Shown piece after piece: positions 1 through 11,738 of a stretch of DNA of 64,000 nt; positions within the stretch are counted from its first letter, which is position 1; each line of letters starts with the position of its first letter. This DNA comes from Mytilus trossulus (taxonomy: Eukaryota > Mollusca > Bivalvia > Mytilida > Mytilidae): NCBI RefSeq assembly GCF_036588685.1, contig NC_086374.1, positions 90,886,059-90,950,058 of the forward strand, read 5' to 3'. Under the pieces are notes generated by a model that worked only from the letters and a program-made list of their open reading frames with translations, did not search any database and was not told where the DNA came from. The position numbers were made by a program, and so were the translations under genes.

Positions 1-30
1 AATTTACAATTCACATAAACACTTCAATAA

Positions 31-625
31 GCGGTGCATTACGTTTGCGCGCATTACCATTACATTTGCGCGCAAAAATCATGTTTGCGCGCAGCTTATG
101 ATTACATTTGCGCACATTTTTTTGACAGGTAAACTGAGGTAAAATACAGGTTATAATACTTATTAATTTATTAAATTGTTCAATTATTTACAAGTATCAG
201 TACCCCTTCCGTTAGTCAGTCTCATAAGGCAAGGGGGGGGGGGGGGGGGGGGGGGGGGGAAGAGATAAAGCTGCAGATTTGTTTTTGATTTTCAAATACA
301 ATTCAACAAGTCAAAGGTGTATGCAAATTTTAAGAAAATTTGTGACTGACATAGACCATTTATTATAACGGAGTTTATACCTGGTTTTGAATTCAATATG
401 AACAATATATAATTTGAATCAATAAACTATTTTTAAAATAATAATCGATAGTCATATCCATTATGAAAATACCAAAAAATATAGTCATTTATAATTTGAT
501 ATGATTTTTATTTATATTTTTACCTGGGATTACCTGTTAAATGAATGCGCGCAAATGTAATCAAAAGCTGCGTGCAAACGTAAAACATTTTAATCCCCAA
601 ATGCGCGCAAACGTAGTGCGCCCGC
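31..625. mobile_element. Non-autonomous inverted-repeat element with GC-rich subterminal motifs
   Basis: The two ends are inverted copies over roughly 100 bp. Both carry repeated ACGTTTGCGCGC-type motifs in an otherwise AT-rich context, followed inward by a shared segment resembling GACAGGTAA. The element begins GCGG and ends CCGC. It is flanked by a 5-bp direct repeat AATAA (26-30 and 626-630) that fits a target-site duplication. The interior has no coding capacity; a short minus-strand ORF over the right end is an artefact of the repeat. A 27-base G run lies inside at 233-259. I cannot assign a superfamily. Confidence 0.6.
233..259 (+). repeat. 27-base poly(G) homopolymer
   Basis: An uninterrupted run of G, flanked by CAA and AAGAG, inside the inverted-repeat element at 31-625. 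Such tracts can form G-quadruplexes and are error-prone in sequencing, so the exact length is uncertain. Confidence 0.9.
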
Positions 626-630
626 AATAA

Positions 631-1564
631 GGTGTTAAGATTATTGAAACAATGCTTGGAAAGCCCAGTAAAACCCGGGCGGGTAATACTTTGCCAACTC
701 TGAGTTGCTGTCATAAGACTTGTACATACATATGATGGACTGTGAAACTCAGATCAGGAGATTTGGAAATTTTGGTCAGGAGATTAGGACTCAGATCAGG
801 AGGTTTTTTATCGACATAAATTTTGTCGTAAATGTAACCATATGAAGTAGAAATTGTGTTTTTTCTACAAATTGTAATATGTTTAAAGTACCCTTATTGC
901 CTTTCTATTTGAATAAAATAAAATATTAAGAAGAATCTGTTTCCTGTTTAGTTTTGTTTTGTTTTTGATAAATGATTGTTCACTGCTTGCAAATAAATCA
1001 TTATATTTATCTATCTTATCTGTATAGATTTTTATTCATGTCTCCATCTCCTTATCATTGGTATAGACAAATAAGAAAGAAATAAGCTCTACATGTTTGT
1101 TTGCAACATCATATATTAATTTAAAAAATAACAAACACTAACAGTAGCATGGCTTTTAAGCATTATGAAAGTCTTATTTGTAGAAAACTTAATAAAATGT
1201 TTTGCTATTTCAAGCTTACACAATAAAATCTTATATATTCTAACAACTACAATTCTCAAACCCAAGGTTTTATAATCCCAATTAAACTAACTAGAAATTT
1301 ATTAGTCTTAATGTACATATTGTATATTCCAATCACATAAATGATAAACAGATTTATAATATAAACTTCAATTTAATCCTTGATAGGAGGTCTAGATTGC
1401 TAAAATAATTTTTAAATTTATATTTTTTTATTTGTCCCAAAACATTTAAATGCATTTAATCAACATCCATTTATGATTATTTGATTAAAATATTAATCAT
1501 TTATAGTCTTTTTACAATTTACATTTTTAAAAGCAAAATAACTGAAAACAGGATAAAACAAAGG
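631..1564. other. AT-rich intergenic stretch
   Basis: No supported gene. A small imperfect repeat containing CTCAGATCAGGAG occurs two to three times at about 745-805. The rest is AT-rich sequence with frequent stops in all frames. Confidence 0.6.
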
Positions 1565-1791
1565 CACTGTGCTTAAACGGCCGTGGGTAACTTAGTTACC
1601 CACAGCCCAAGATGGAGCCGCCTGGCTTCGGTTAGGAAGTTTGCTCCTATATAATTACAATACCATGCATACAAAACAAATGTTCAGTAATTAAAAAGTT
1701 ATATAAATCTTTTAGGGAAACTTTGCAATGTAAAACGTGGTTTGTTACTACATAATAAACGATTACAGCACGATTTTCCAAAACACTTATG

Positions 1792-1880
1792 ATGTCCGTA
1801 ACTTCAAAACAACTTGTCCGTAACTTTTTTCCTTGTACCAATAGGGATGTCCGTAACTTTGGCATGATTTCGGTAACTTT
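1792..1880. repeat. Left subterminal TGTCCGTAACTT cluster
   Basis: Three close copies of TGTCCGTAACTT and a fourth partial one (CGGTAACTT) lie just inside the left terminal inverted repeat. The same motif appears inverted near the right end (2952-3020). Such subterminal arrays are typically transposase-binding sites; that role is inferred. Confidence 0.6.
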
Positions 1881-1934
1881 CAAAGAATCTTTATTCGTAG
1901 ATGTAATTATAAAAAAAAGAAATGATTAATAAAA

Positions 1935-2225
1935 AAAATATCGAACTCCTCGGAATATTCAAACGGGAAGTCCTTTATAGAATGGCAAAGCCAAAAGCTC
2001 AAGTTAACACACCAAACGAATGGAAAACAACGGTCATATTCCTGCCTTGGTACAGGCATTAAAAAGTAAAATTACAAAAATACTGAACTCTGAAGAAAAT
2101 TCAAAAAGGAAAGTCCCTTATAAAATGGAAAAATCCAAAGCTCAACCGAATGGATAACAACTGCCATTTTCCCGACTTGGTACAGGCATATTCTTATGTA
2201 GAAAATTGTACGGCAAAATTAATGC
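1935..2225 (-). repeat. Two tandem copies of a dispersed mussel-type repeat
   Basis: Two related about 140-bp units (about 1940-2065 and 2085-2215) share a block reading, on the minus strand, CCTGTACCAAG then a stretch ending in GAGTTC. The same family occurs at 18310-18540 (plus) and 54720-54800 (minus). It lies inside the 1.68 kb transposon, so it was either captured or inserted there. Confidence 0.5.
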
Positions 2226-2951
2226 ACCTTACATTCTACTGGCTTTATAGATTGTTAACTGCTTAAGTTTTAGATGATAAATCATGACATGCAGGTTATA
2301 AATTCACCATTTCCAACTGTAGAAATTACATTAATAGTGAATTAACATATGAAAATGACCTTAGGAGAACAAGTTCGGAGGTCAATCCTTATTAGATATA
2401 GATAGATGAATCAGTCCAAACCTCTCAAGAAGATGTGTATGATTTGATACCCGATCTTATTAAATCTCTGAGGTCAATGAAACTTTTAGAATATTTTAAA
2501 TCTACTTTTATTGCTATAATAAACTGAATCCTGTTCAACAATATAGCTTTCCATCTATTCCTAGATATTGGCACTTTTTTCACAATCAACAACACATCAC
2601 ACTATAGATATAGTGAAGAGACCATACTTTTTTGGCTAACAATTCAGAAATTATTTAAAGGAAAGGATAATATCAATTTTTCCGCGGCTATACCGACCAA
2701 GGACTCATCAGTGAACAATCTATAAAGCTAGAAGAATGTTAGATAAATTTTGCCGTACCGTAAGATCCCGTATCCAGGGAATAATTTCTTTAAATTTAAC
2801 GGAAAATCCGTGACACTCTGGTTTGCTTTTTCTCTTGTTTAGTTTGAAGCATATTGTTATTGTATAAATCTATGTAATAATATAAGGGGTTTGCTAGTGT
2901 TTATTGTCCTTTAAGTGTTGAAATTGTTAATTTTTTTTACAATTTTGAAAA

Positions 2952-3020
2952 AAAGTTACCCACATCCGAAAATAAAGTTACGGACAGTCTGATTATTTTT
3001 TACTTATAAGTTACGGACAT
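2952..3020. repeat. Right subterminal AAGTTACGGACA cluster
   Basis: Two exact AAGTTACGGACA motifs plus a related GTTACCCACATCCG copy, inverted with respect to the left cluster at 1792-1880. The symmetry supports one element spanning 1565-3248. Confidence 0.6.
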
Positions 3021-3374
3021 CTTATGCATTTTTCAAAAGTTGGCCTTGCGCTAAAATGAAGTCAAAATTAACAAATTTGAAGTGATGGTAAGTGATTTCT
3101 TTATTCAAAAGTCCTATTAATATTTACATAGATCATGAAAAACGTTGCAAAAAGTAGATTTCGTATCAACTATCATCTCAACAAGTTTAGAGTCCGCCAT
3201 CTTGGGCTGTGGGTAACTTAAGTTACCCACGGCCGTTTAAGCACAGTGAAAGGGAAGTAACAAAAATGTATTTCAATATTCCCAATACACATCGTTTTTA
3301 TAACACAACGGCAGTTAGCCAGAGGTAAACATTGTTGATTACCAGTATGTTTGACACCCCAGCTGTCAAGTGAA

Positions 3375-3539
3375 GCCAATTTCTACATCTACATCTACAT
3401 AATACTTCTTAACTTCAATATGTTGAAGATTACAAGAAGGCACATACTAGGGAAACAAATTAAAACTAAACATATTTACAATAATTTCAAAAAAACTTTT
3501 TTTTTTAATTTTTGTATATAGATAAAAACATGGTTTGAT
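3375..3539 (-). mobile_element. 3' tail of the LINE at 3540-5054
   Basis: Immediately downstream of the RT stop codon on the minus strand. It ends in a short (ATGTAG)n-like microsatellite (about 3384-3401), the kind of simple-repeat tail found on CR1/Jockey-group LINEs that lack poly(A). Confidence 0.45.
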
Positions 3540-5054
3540 TTAGCAATACATATGTGGTTTTGCACCAGACTTAAAAGCTTCTAAGTCTGGGCTACAGGCT
3601 ACTTGGTATGTTAGGGAATTCCACAACCTTATTGTTCTAGGAAAAAATGAATATAAATGATAGTTTGTGGGAGAGAATGGCTGTATAAATTTATGTTCTT
3701 TGGATGGTATTAGGTATGTATTTACTGGGATGGCGACTAATTGGTGTTGAATTTTATATAGCATGGTGACGGATGCAAGATTTCTTCTTTGTTGTAATGT
3801 TGGCCATCTTAGATGTTCAAGCATGGCTGTTACACTGCTTTGATAGCTGTATTGGTTTAGTGTATACCTGGCAGCTCTTCTCTGTACCATTTCAATTTTA
3901 TGTATTTGTTGTTTCTGCCAGACGACACTACAGTATTCAATTTTTGGTCTTACGTATGTTTTGTAAGCCAGTTCTTTTGTTTTTATGCTGTTAGTTTTGA
4001 CGTTTCTTTTAATAAATCTCAGTGATGCATTTGCTTTGTTCGTGATGTCATTTATATGAGAATTCCATGTCAGATCGTTTGTGATGGAAACGCCAAGATA
4101 TTTTGCTTTGTTTGTTGATTTTAAAATATGATTATGTAGTGTGTATTTATAGATGATTGGTTTATGTTTTCTTGTTATGTGGATGATTTCACATTTGTCT
4201 GGGTTAAAGGACATGAGCCATTCTTGCTCCCATTGTTCCAATTTATGTAGGTCTGATTGAAGGGTGTGACAGTCATCTAATGATGAGATTGTTAGATACA
4301 CAATAGTGTCATCTGCAAAGAGGCGAACATTACTTTTGAGGTTGTCTGGCATGTCATTAATGTAGATTAAGAACAGACATGGCCCGAGAACAGAGCCTTG
4401 GGGAACGCCTGACAATACAGGACAACTATTTGATGTGTGACTGTCAACCACCACTTTTTGTGATCTATGTGATAACCATGCCTCTATCCAATTTGTTGTT
4501 TTGTTATTTATTCCCATGCGTTTCAGTTTAAGAATAAGTCTTTGGTGGTCCACCTTATCAAACGCTTTTGAAAAATCCATGACAACTACGTCAGTTTGTT
4601 TACCATTTGCCATATAATCAAGTATTTGCTGTGTAAAAGTTAAAAGTTGTGTTTCACAGCTAACTTTTGATCTAAAACCATGCTGCAGTGGATATAGTAA
4701 ATCGTGAATGTCTAGATGTTTCATTATGGATGATACAATTGTATGTTCTAGTGATTTACTAAGGATACAGGTTAGAGAGATGGGCCTGTAGTTTTCAGGT
4801 TTAGATTTTGCTCCCTATTTGAAAACTGGTGTAACCAAGGCCTCTCTCCAGTCGTTTGGTACTGTTCCTGTATTTACTGATGAGTTAAATAAGTCAGATA
4901 TAATAGGTGAGATTTCATGATGAACTTCTTTTAGAAAATGAGGTGATATTTTGTCTGGACCAATTGCTTTTGATGGGTTTAAGTTTTTTAGTAATTTAGA
5001 TGTTTTATTATACATCTTCTTTGATGTACAGGTAAAATTTAACACAGGTGTCAT
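3540..5054 (-). pseudogene. Non-LTR retrotransposon reverse transcriptase (CR1/Jockey-like), 5'-truncated, one stop
   Basis: Reading down the minus strand, one frame encodes about 500 residues interrupted by a single TAG near 4815. The fragment starts in the RT N-terminal region (a NPSKAIGPDKISPHFLK-type motif), then gives VVMDFSKAFDKVDH (palm motif A), SGVPQGSVLGPCLFLIYIND (motif B), RLFADDT (catalytic DD motif), KYLGVSI, and the thumb region typical of CR1/Jockey-group LINEs. The endonuclease domain and ORF1 are absent, so the copy is 5'-truncated. Most of the frame is open, so it is not ancient. Clade assignment is from motif style only. Confidence 0.85.
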
Positions 5055-5179
5055 TTACACCCGTACAGTAGTAAGAAATGATCAAATATGGCGTCTGAAA
5101 ATTTTCATTCATGAAATATTTCATACACGGGAGTTTTTTCTCCTGAACGGGAGGACGGGAGGAGACCCCTGAAAACGGG

Positions 5180-8100
5180 AGTGTAGATATCTTTTGTGTC
5201 TTTTGTATGGTCAGGTTCTTGTATCATCGATGTTTAGATATCTTTTGATTTTTTTGTGGATTAGTTTGCTCTCTTATTGACTTCTAAAGATATCTCACAG
5301 AGAGCTGTGTTGTAGTAGTTAGTTCGTTGGACTACTTGCACAAAGGTTCCTGGCTCGTTTCCCGTTCAGGGAAGAACATTTTGTGACTGAATTTTCGGCT
5401 CCCCCTTGAAACAATCTGTGAGTATGGTCTTGAGGAATCGATGCTAGTCCGTCGGAAGGGGAAGATAAACGACTGACCTGTGTTTGTAGAGAGAGATATA
5501 TTTTGCACGTTCAATACACCCTTGTAAATTTCGAAAAAGAGCAGACTAAGGCCGCTAAAAGGCAGTTATATCACCCGCGAAATTGAAAGGGATTAAAATA
5601 AGTTGCTAAACTTGTTTCCCAATCCACAATAAATAAATATGTTTAAACTAAAGATATCTCACGTTTCTGTGTAATCAGGTAACTGGCTTATTGACATCTA
5701 TATATGATTTGTCTATTTAGTGGTTAGGTTGCTTTATCAGTGACTTATAGATATTTTTCATCTGTATTGACAGGTTGCTGTCTCTCTGTATTCTTAATAT
5801 CTTTTGTGTTTTATGTTTCATGTTGTTCTCTCATTGACCTCTCGATGTCCTCGTTTTTGTGTGGTCAGACTGCTCTTGACGTCTACATATCTTGTGTTGC
5901 TCTATAATTAACTTCTAGATATCTTTAGTTTTTTTGTGTAGTCATTTTGTTCTCTAATTGCTCTCTTAATACATTTTGTGTTTTTTGTGTAGTCATTTTG
6001 TTCTCTAATTGCTCTCTTAATACATTTTGTGTTTTTTGTGTAGTCATTTTGTTCTCTAATTGCTCTCTTAATACATTTTGTGTTTTTTGTGTGGTCTGGT
6101 TGCTCTTTCATTGACGTCTAGTTTTTTTTTGTTTTTTTTAGTCTTGTTGCTCTCTCTTTACTTTATACATATCATGTGTGTTTTTGTGTGGTCTGGTTGC
6201 TGTCTCGTTTACCTCTAGACATCTTATATTTGTTTTTGTGTAGATTCGTTTCTTTCTCGTTTACTTCTAGATATCTTTTGTGTTGAAGTGTAGTCTGGTT
6301 GCTGTCTCGTTTACTTCTAGATATCTTTAGTGTTGAAGTGTAGTCTGGTTGCTATCTCGTTTACTTCTAGATATCTGTTGTATTTAAGTATAGTTTGGTT
6401 GCTGTCTCGTTTACTTCTAGATATCTTTTGTGTTTAAGTGTAGTCTGGTTGCTGTCTCGTTTATTTCTAGATATCTTTTGTGTTTACTTATAGTTTGGTT
6501 GCTGTTACGGTTACTTCTAGATATATTATTTTTGTTTTGTGTAGTCTGGTTGCTGTCTCGTTTACCTCTAGACATCTTATTTTTGTTGTTGTGTAGATTT
6601 GTTTTTTTCTCGTTTATTTCTAGATATCTTTTGTATTTTCTTATAGTTTGGTTGCTGTCTCGTTTACTTCTATATATCTTTTGTGTTTTATTGTAGTCTG
6701 GTTGCTGTCTCGTTTATTTATAGATATCTTTTGTGTTTACTTATAGCTTGGCTGCTGTCTCGTTTATTTCTAGATATCTTTTGTGTTTCAGTGTAGTCTG
6801 GTTGCTGTCTTGTTTAATTCTATATATCTTTTGTGTTTTTGTGTAGTCTGGTTGCTGTCTCGTTTACTTCTAGATATCTTTTGTGTTTACTTATAGTTTG
6901 GTTGCTGTCTCGTTTATTTCTAGATATCTTTTGTGTTGAAGTGTAGTCTGGTTGCTGTCTCGTTTACTTCTAGATATCTTTTGTGTTTACTTATAGTCTG
7001 GTTGCTGTCCCGTTTATTTCTTGATAGCTTTTGTGTTTACTTATAGTTTGGTTGCTGTCTCTTTTATTTCTAGATATCTTTTGTGTTTAAGTGTAGTATG
7101 GTTGCTGTCTTGTTTAATTCTATATATCTTTTGTGTTTTTGTGTAGTCTGGTTGCTGTCTCGTTTACTTCTAGATATCTTTTGTGTTTACTTATAGTTTG
7201 GTTGCTGTCTCGTTTATTTCTAGATATCTTTTGTGTTTTTGTGTAGTCTGGTTGCTGTCTCGTTTACTTCTAGATATCTTTTGTGTTTACTTATAGTTTG
7301 GTTGCTGTCTCGTTTATTTCTAGATATCTTTTATGTTGAAGTGTAGTCTGGTTGCTGTCTCGTTTACTTCTAGATATCTTTTGTTTTTACTTATAGTTTG
7401 GTTGCTGTCTCGTTTATTTCTAGATATCTTTTGTATTTACTTATAGTTTGGTTGCTGTCTCGTTTATTTCTAGATATATTTTGTGTTTTTGTGTAGTCTG
7501 GTTGCTGTCTCGTTTATTTCTAGATATCTTTTGTGTTTTTGTGTAGTCTGGTTGCTGTCTCGTTTACTTCTAGATATCTTTTGTGTTTTCTTATAGTTTG
7601 GTTGCTGTCTCGTTTATTTCTAGATATCTTTTGTGTTTACTTATAGTTTGGTTGCTGTCTCGTTTATTTCTAGATATCTTTTGTGTTTAAGTGTAGTCTG
7701 GTTGCTGTCTTGTTTACTTCTAGATATCTTTTGTGTTTCCTTATAGTCTGGTTGCTGTCTCGTTTATTTCTAGATATCTTTTGTGTTTACTTATAGTTTG
7801 GTTGCTGTCTCGTTTATTTCTAGATATCTTTTGTGTTTAAGTGTAGTCTGGTTGCTGTCTTGTTTAATTCTATATATCTTTTGTGTTTTTGTGTAGTCTG
7901 GTTGCTGTCTCGTTTATTTCTAGATATCTTTTGTGTTTAAGTGTAGTATGGTTGCTGTCTTGTTTAATTCTAGATATCTTTTGTGTTTTTGTGTAGTCTG
8001 GTTGCTGTCTCGTTTACTTCTAGATATCTTTTGTGTTAAAGTGTAGTCTGGTTGCTGTTTTGTTTACTTCTAGATATCTTTTGTGTTTCCTTATAGTCTG

Positions 8101-10870
8101 GTTACTGTCTCGTTTATTTCTAGATATCTTTTGTGTTTACTTATAGTTTGGTTGCTGTCTCGTTTATTTCTAGATATCTTTTGTGTTTTTGTGTAGTCTG
8201 GTTGCTGTCTCGTTTACTTCTAGATATCTTTTGTGTTTTTGTGTAGTCTGGTTGCTGTCTCGTTTACTTCTAGATATCTTTTGTGTTTACTTATAATTTG
8301 GTTGCTGTCTCGTTTATTTCTAGATATCTTTTGTGTTGAAGTGTAGTCTGGTTGCTGTCTCGTTTACTTCTAGATATCTTTTGTGTTTACTTATAGTTTG
8401 GTTGCTGTCTCGTTTATTTCTAGATATCTTTTGTGTTTAAGTGTAGTCTGGTTGCTGACTCGTTCATTTCTAGATATATTTTGTGTTTAAGTGTAGTCTG
8501 GTTGCTGTCTCGTTTACTTCTAGATATCTTTGTGTTTACTTATAGTTTGGTTGCTGTCTCGTTTATTTCTAGATATGTTTTGTGTTTTTGTGTAGTCTGG
8601 TTGCTGTCTCGTTTATTTCTAGATATCTTTTGTGTTTACTTATAGTCTGGTTGCTGTCTCGTTTATTTCTAGATATCTTTTGTGTTTAAGTGTAGTCTGG
8701 TTGCTGATTCGTTTATTTTCTAGTTATCTTATGTGTTTAAGTGTAGTCTGGTTGCTGTCTCGTTTATTTCTAGATATCTTCTGTGTTTTTGTGTAGTCTG
8801 GTTGCTGTCTCGTTTAATTCTAGATATCTTTTGTGTTTACTTATAGTCTGGTTGCTGTCTTGTTTACTTCTAGATATCTTTTGTGCTTACTTATAGTTTG
8901 GTTGCTGTCTCGTTTACTTCTAGATATCTTTTGTGTTTAAGTGTAGTCTGGTTGCTGTCTTGTTTATTTCTAGATATCTTTTGTGTTTAAGTGTAGTCTG
9001 GTTGCTGTCTCGTTTATTTCTAGATATCTTTTGTTTTTGTGTAGTCTGGTTGCTGTTTTGTTAAATTCTATATATCTTTTGTGTTTTTGTGCAGGCTGGT
9101 TGCTCTCTCGTTTACTTCTAGATATCTTTTGTGTTTACTTATAGTTTGGTTGCTGTCTCGTTTATTTCTAGATATCTTTTGTGTTGAAGTGTAGTCTGGT
9201 TGCTGTCTCGTTTACTTCTTGATATCTTTTGTGTTTACTTATAGTTTGGTTGCTGTCTGGTTTATTTCTAGATATCTTTTGTGTTTAAGTTTAGTCTGGT
9301 TGCTGTCTTGTTTACTTCTAGATATCTTTTGTGTTTACTTATAGTTTGGTTGCTGTCTGGTTTATTTCTAGATATCTTTTGTGTTTAAGTGTAGTCTGGT
9401 TGCTGTCTTGTTTATTTCTAGATATCTTTTGTGTTTACTTATAGTTTGGTTGCTGTCTCGTTTATTTCTAGATATCTTTTGTGTTTAAGTGTAGTCTGGT
9501 TGCTGTCTCGTTTATTTCTAGATATCTTTTGTGTTTAAGTGTAGTCTGGTTGCTGTCTCGTTTACTTCTAGATATCTTTTGTGTTTACTTATAATTTGGT
9601 TGCTGTTTCGTTTACTTCTATATATCTTATTTTTGTTTTGTGAAGTCTGGTTGCTATCTCGTTTACTTCTTTATATCTTTTGTGTTGAAGTGTAGTCTGG
9701 TTGCTGTCTCGTTTACTTTTAGATATCTTTTGTGTTTAAGTGTTGTCTGGTTGCTGTCTCGTTTACTTCTAGATATCTTTTGTTTTTGTGTAGTCTGGTT
9801 GCTGTCTCGTTTACTTCTAGATATCTTTTGTGTTTACTTATAATTTGGTTGCTGTTACGTTTACTTCTATATATCTTCTTTTTGTTTTTGTATAGTCTGG
9901 TATCTGTCTCGTTTACTTCTAGATATATTTTGTGTTTTTGTGTAGTCTGGTTGCTGTCTCGTTTACATCTGGATATCTTTTGTGTTTACTTATAATTTGG
10001 TTGCTGTTTCGTTTACTTCTATATATCTTCTTTTTGTTTTTTGTATAGTCTGGTAGCTGTCTCGTTTACTTCTAGATATATTTTGTGTTTTTGTGTAGTC
10101 TGGTTGCTGTCTCGTTTACATCTGGATATCTTTTGTGTTTACTTTTAATTTGGTTGCTGTTTCGTTTACTTCTATATATCTTATTTTTGTTTTGTGAAGT
10201 CTGGTTGCTATCTCGTTTACTTCTAGATATATTTTGTGTTTTTGTGTAATCTGGTTGCTGTCTTGTTTAATTCTATATATCTTTTGTGTTTTTCTGTAGT
10301 CTGGTTGCTGTCTCGTTTACATCTGGATATCTTTTGTGTTTTTGTGTAGTTTTGTTGCTGTTTCGGTAATTCTAGATATCTTTTGTGTTTTGTTTGATCA
10401 GCTGTTCTCACATTGGCTTAGATATTTTTTTTGTGATTACTGGTTAGTCTCCTCATGTATTTTTGTGTGGTATGGTTGCTCTCTCATTTAACTATAGATA
10501 TCTTTTGCGTTTTTGTGTGGTTAGGTCGATCTCTCTTCAACTTCTAGATATCTTTTATAATTTTGTGTTGTTAGGTCACTCTTATTGAACACCATATATA
10601 TTCTGTGTGTTGTGTGGTTAGGTCGCTCTCTCCATGACCTCTAGATATCTTTTGTGTTTGAGTGGTCTGGTTGCTGTCTCATTGACTTCCAAATTTATCT
10701 ATTTTAATTTTTGTTTGTTCATCCCACTCTTTTATTGACCTCAAAATATCTTTTGTGTTTTTGGGTGGTCTGGATGCTGTCTCATCGACCTCTAGATTCA
10801 TTTTTTGTTTTTGTGTGGTTATGTCACTCTCTATTTTACTTCTAGATATATTTTTCAATTTTATGTTTGT
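5180..10870. repeat. Large minisatellite array, about 50-bp unit, SINE-interrupted
   Basis: Repeated unit of 50 bp with core GTTGCTGTCTCGTTTA then TTCTAGATATCTTTTGTG. The homogeneous core runs about 6290-10380; both flanks are progressively diverged. Roughly 105 units in total (estimated from length). Two spacer variants, GTGTAGTCTG and TTATAGTTTG, often alternate and give a 100-bp higher-order dimer. A subregion at 5938-6090 has three 51-bp units of a diverged type. Several ORFs of 60-90 codons rich in LLSRLLLDIF arise from the repeat and are not genes. A SINE at 5299-5647 split the array. Confidence 0.95.
5299..5647 (+). mobile_element. tRNA-derived SINE with perfect 15-bp target-site duplication
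   Basis: The head contains a pol III A-box-like segment (TAGTTCGTTGGACTA) and a decayed B-box/T-arm region ending GTTCAGGGAAGAAC, followed by a SINE body. It is flanked on both sides by CTAAAGATATCTCAC (5284-5298 and 5648-5662). That duplicated target is itself a diverged unit of the surrounding 50-bp minisatellite, so the SINE inserted into the array. No coding capacity. Confidence 0.75.
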
Positions 10871-11127
10871 TTAATTAACAAGAATATTGAGTTGTGTTAA
10901 CTTGACAAAACCCAAAATCATGACGCTTTACAGGAACAACAACTAAAATGTCTTACAAAAAGGATTAAGTCATAACTTTAAAAAGTCATAACATTAACCA
11001 TTTTAAGATGAATTTTAACATCACTGTTTGCTAAATCTAATGTTTTGCTGAAACTCTGATATCTTTTTATATATATCTACATGATGTATTGAAATAATAT
11101 GAATGAAGCTCACAGTTTTTCATTATA
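10871..11127. other. Unique AT-rich spacer
   Basis: Sequence between the minisatellite and the foldback MITE; no feature seen. Confidence 0.5.
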
Positions 11128-11400
11128 TTACAGCAGATTTCATTGAGTATGTGGCTAATGGTAATATATTTTGTTAGCTTGCTTGTTAGATGAACCGTGA
11201 AGTCATTGTTAGGTAAGGTATACTACCCTCCTTTTAAAGTAGCTTAGTCCTACAGAGAGATAGATTGGTTATCAGTTGGGTTAGTCTACTATTAAAGGAG
11301 GGAAGTTTACCTAACCTAACAATGACTTCACGGTTCAGCTAACAAGCAAGCTAACCTAGGATATTTCCTTTAGCTACATACTCAATGAAATCTGCTGTAA
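11128..11400. mobile_element. Foldback MITE with long inverted arms and TA-type ends
   Basis: The arms (about 11128-11235 and 11300-11400) are inverted copies running from TTACAGCAGATTTCATTGAG inward through a shared block GTGAAGTCATTGTTAGGT. The ends CAGCAG...CTGCTG are flanked by TA on both sides, compatible with a Tc1/mariner-type TA duplication. No coding capacity. Transcribed, it would form a long hairpin. Confidence 0.65.
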
Positions 11401-11554
11401 ATGGCAACAATAAATGCACCGCGTCTACTCTGGACTAACAGTGGTTTCTTTAATCTAAGGCCAAATATACATCCAATATACAATTTCTGACAACTTCACA
11501 GTTCAACAATATGAAATTTAATTTTCAAAAAGTACAGAAAGCACTATATGGATC

Positions 11555-11560
11555 TTTATT
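11555..11560 (-). promoter_or_regulatory. Candidate polyadenylation signal of the B-box/NHL gene
   Basis: AATAAA on the minus strand, about 180 bp downstream of the stop codon at 11739. A plausible 3' end signal, not proven. Confidence 0.35.
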
Positions 11561-11738
11561 TTTTTACAGACGGAACTGCATACGATTGTAATTTTCATAA
11601 TAAACAGTATTCTCTTTTACACAAGTATATTCCTCAATTTATGGCTTCTACCATAATATTAATCTACCTTTAAGTTTTACTACATCATAAATTTTGATTC
11701 CATAGTAAAGTAATGTTCTCCTATTTTGTAATGTATAT

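Larger units (their letters stand above)
1565..3248. mobile_element. 1.68 kb non-autonomous DNA transposon with CACTGTG termini and 5-bp TSD (Transib/RAG-like candidate)
   Basis: Left end CACTGTGCTTAAACGGCC and right end (reverse complement) are the same for about 51 bp, with a 1-bp length difference at the centre of an internal palindrome (GGGTAACTTAAGTTACCC). The element is flanked by the perfect 5-bp direct repeat AAAGG (1560-1564 and 3249-3253). A 5-bp duplication together with 5'-CAC(A/T)NTG termini is the known signature of Transib and RAG-like transposons; CACTGTG is the reverse complement of the V(D)J recombination-signal heptamer. No transposase ORF is present; the only ORF (about 78 codons near the left end) shows no recognisable domain. 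The interior carries two copies of a dispersed mussel-type repeat. Superfamily assignment is inference from ends plus TSD only. Confidence 0.65.

Noticed and set aside
3540-5054. Intact autonomous LINE
   Set aside because: An in-frame TAG near 4815 and a missing endonuclease show a truncated pseudogene.
5908-6111. Repetitive ORF with KCIKRAIREQNDYTKNT units
   Set aside because: Created by three 51-bp DNA repeats in the flank of the minisatellite; 51 is divisible by three, so the frame stays open by chance.
6430-9995. ORFs of 60-90 codons rich in Leu/Ser (LLSRLLLDIF) across the array
   Set aside because: They are translations of the 50-bp minisatellite; length follows from absence of stops in repeat frames, with no start context or domain.
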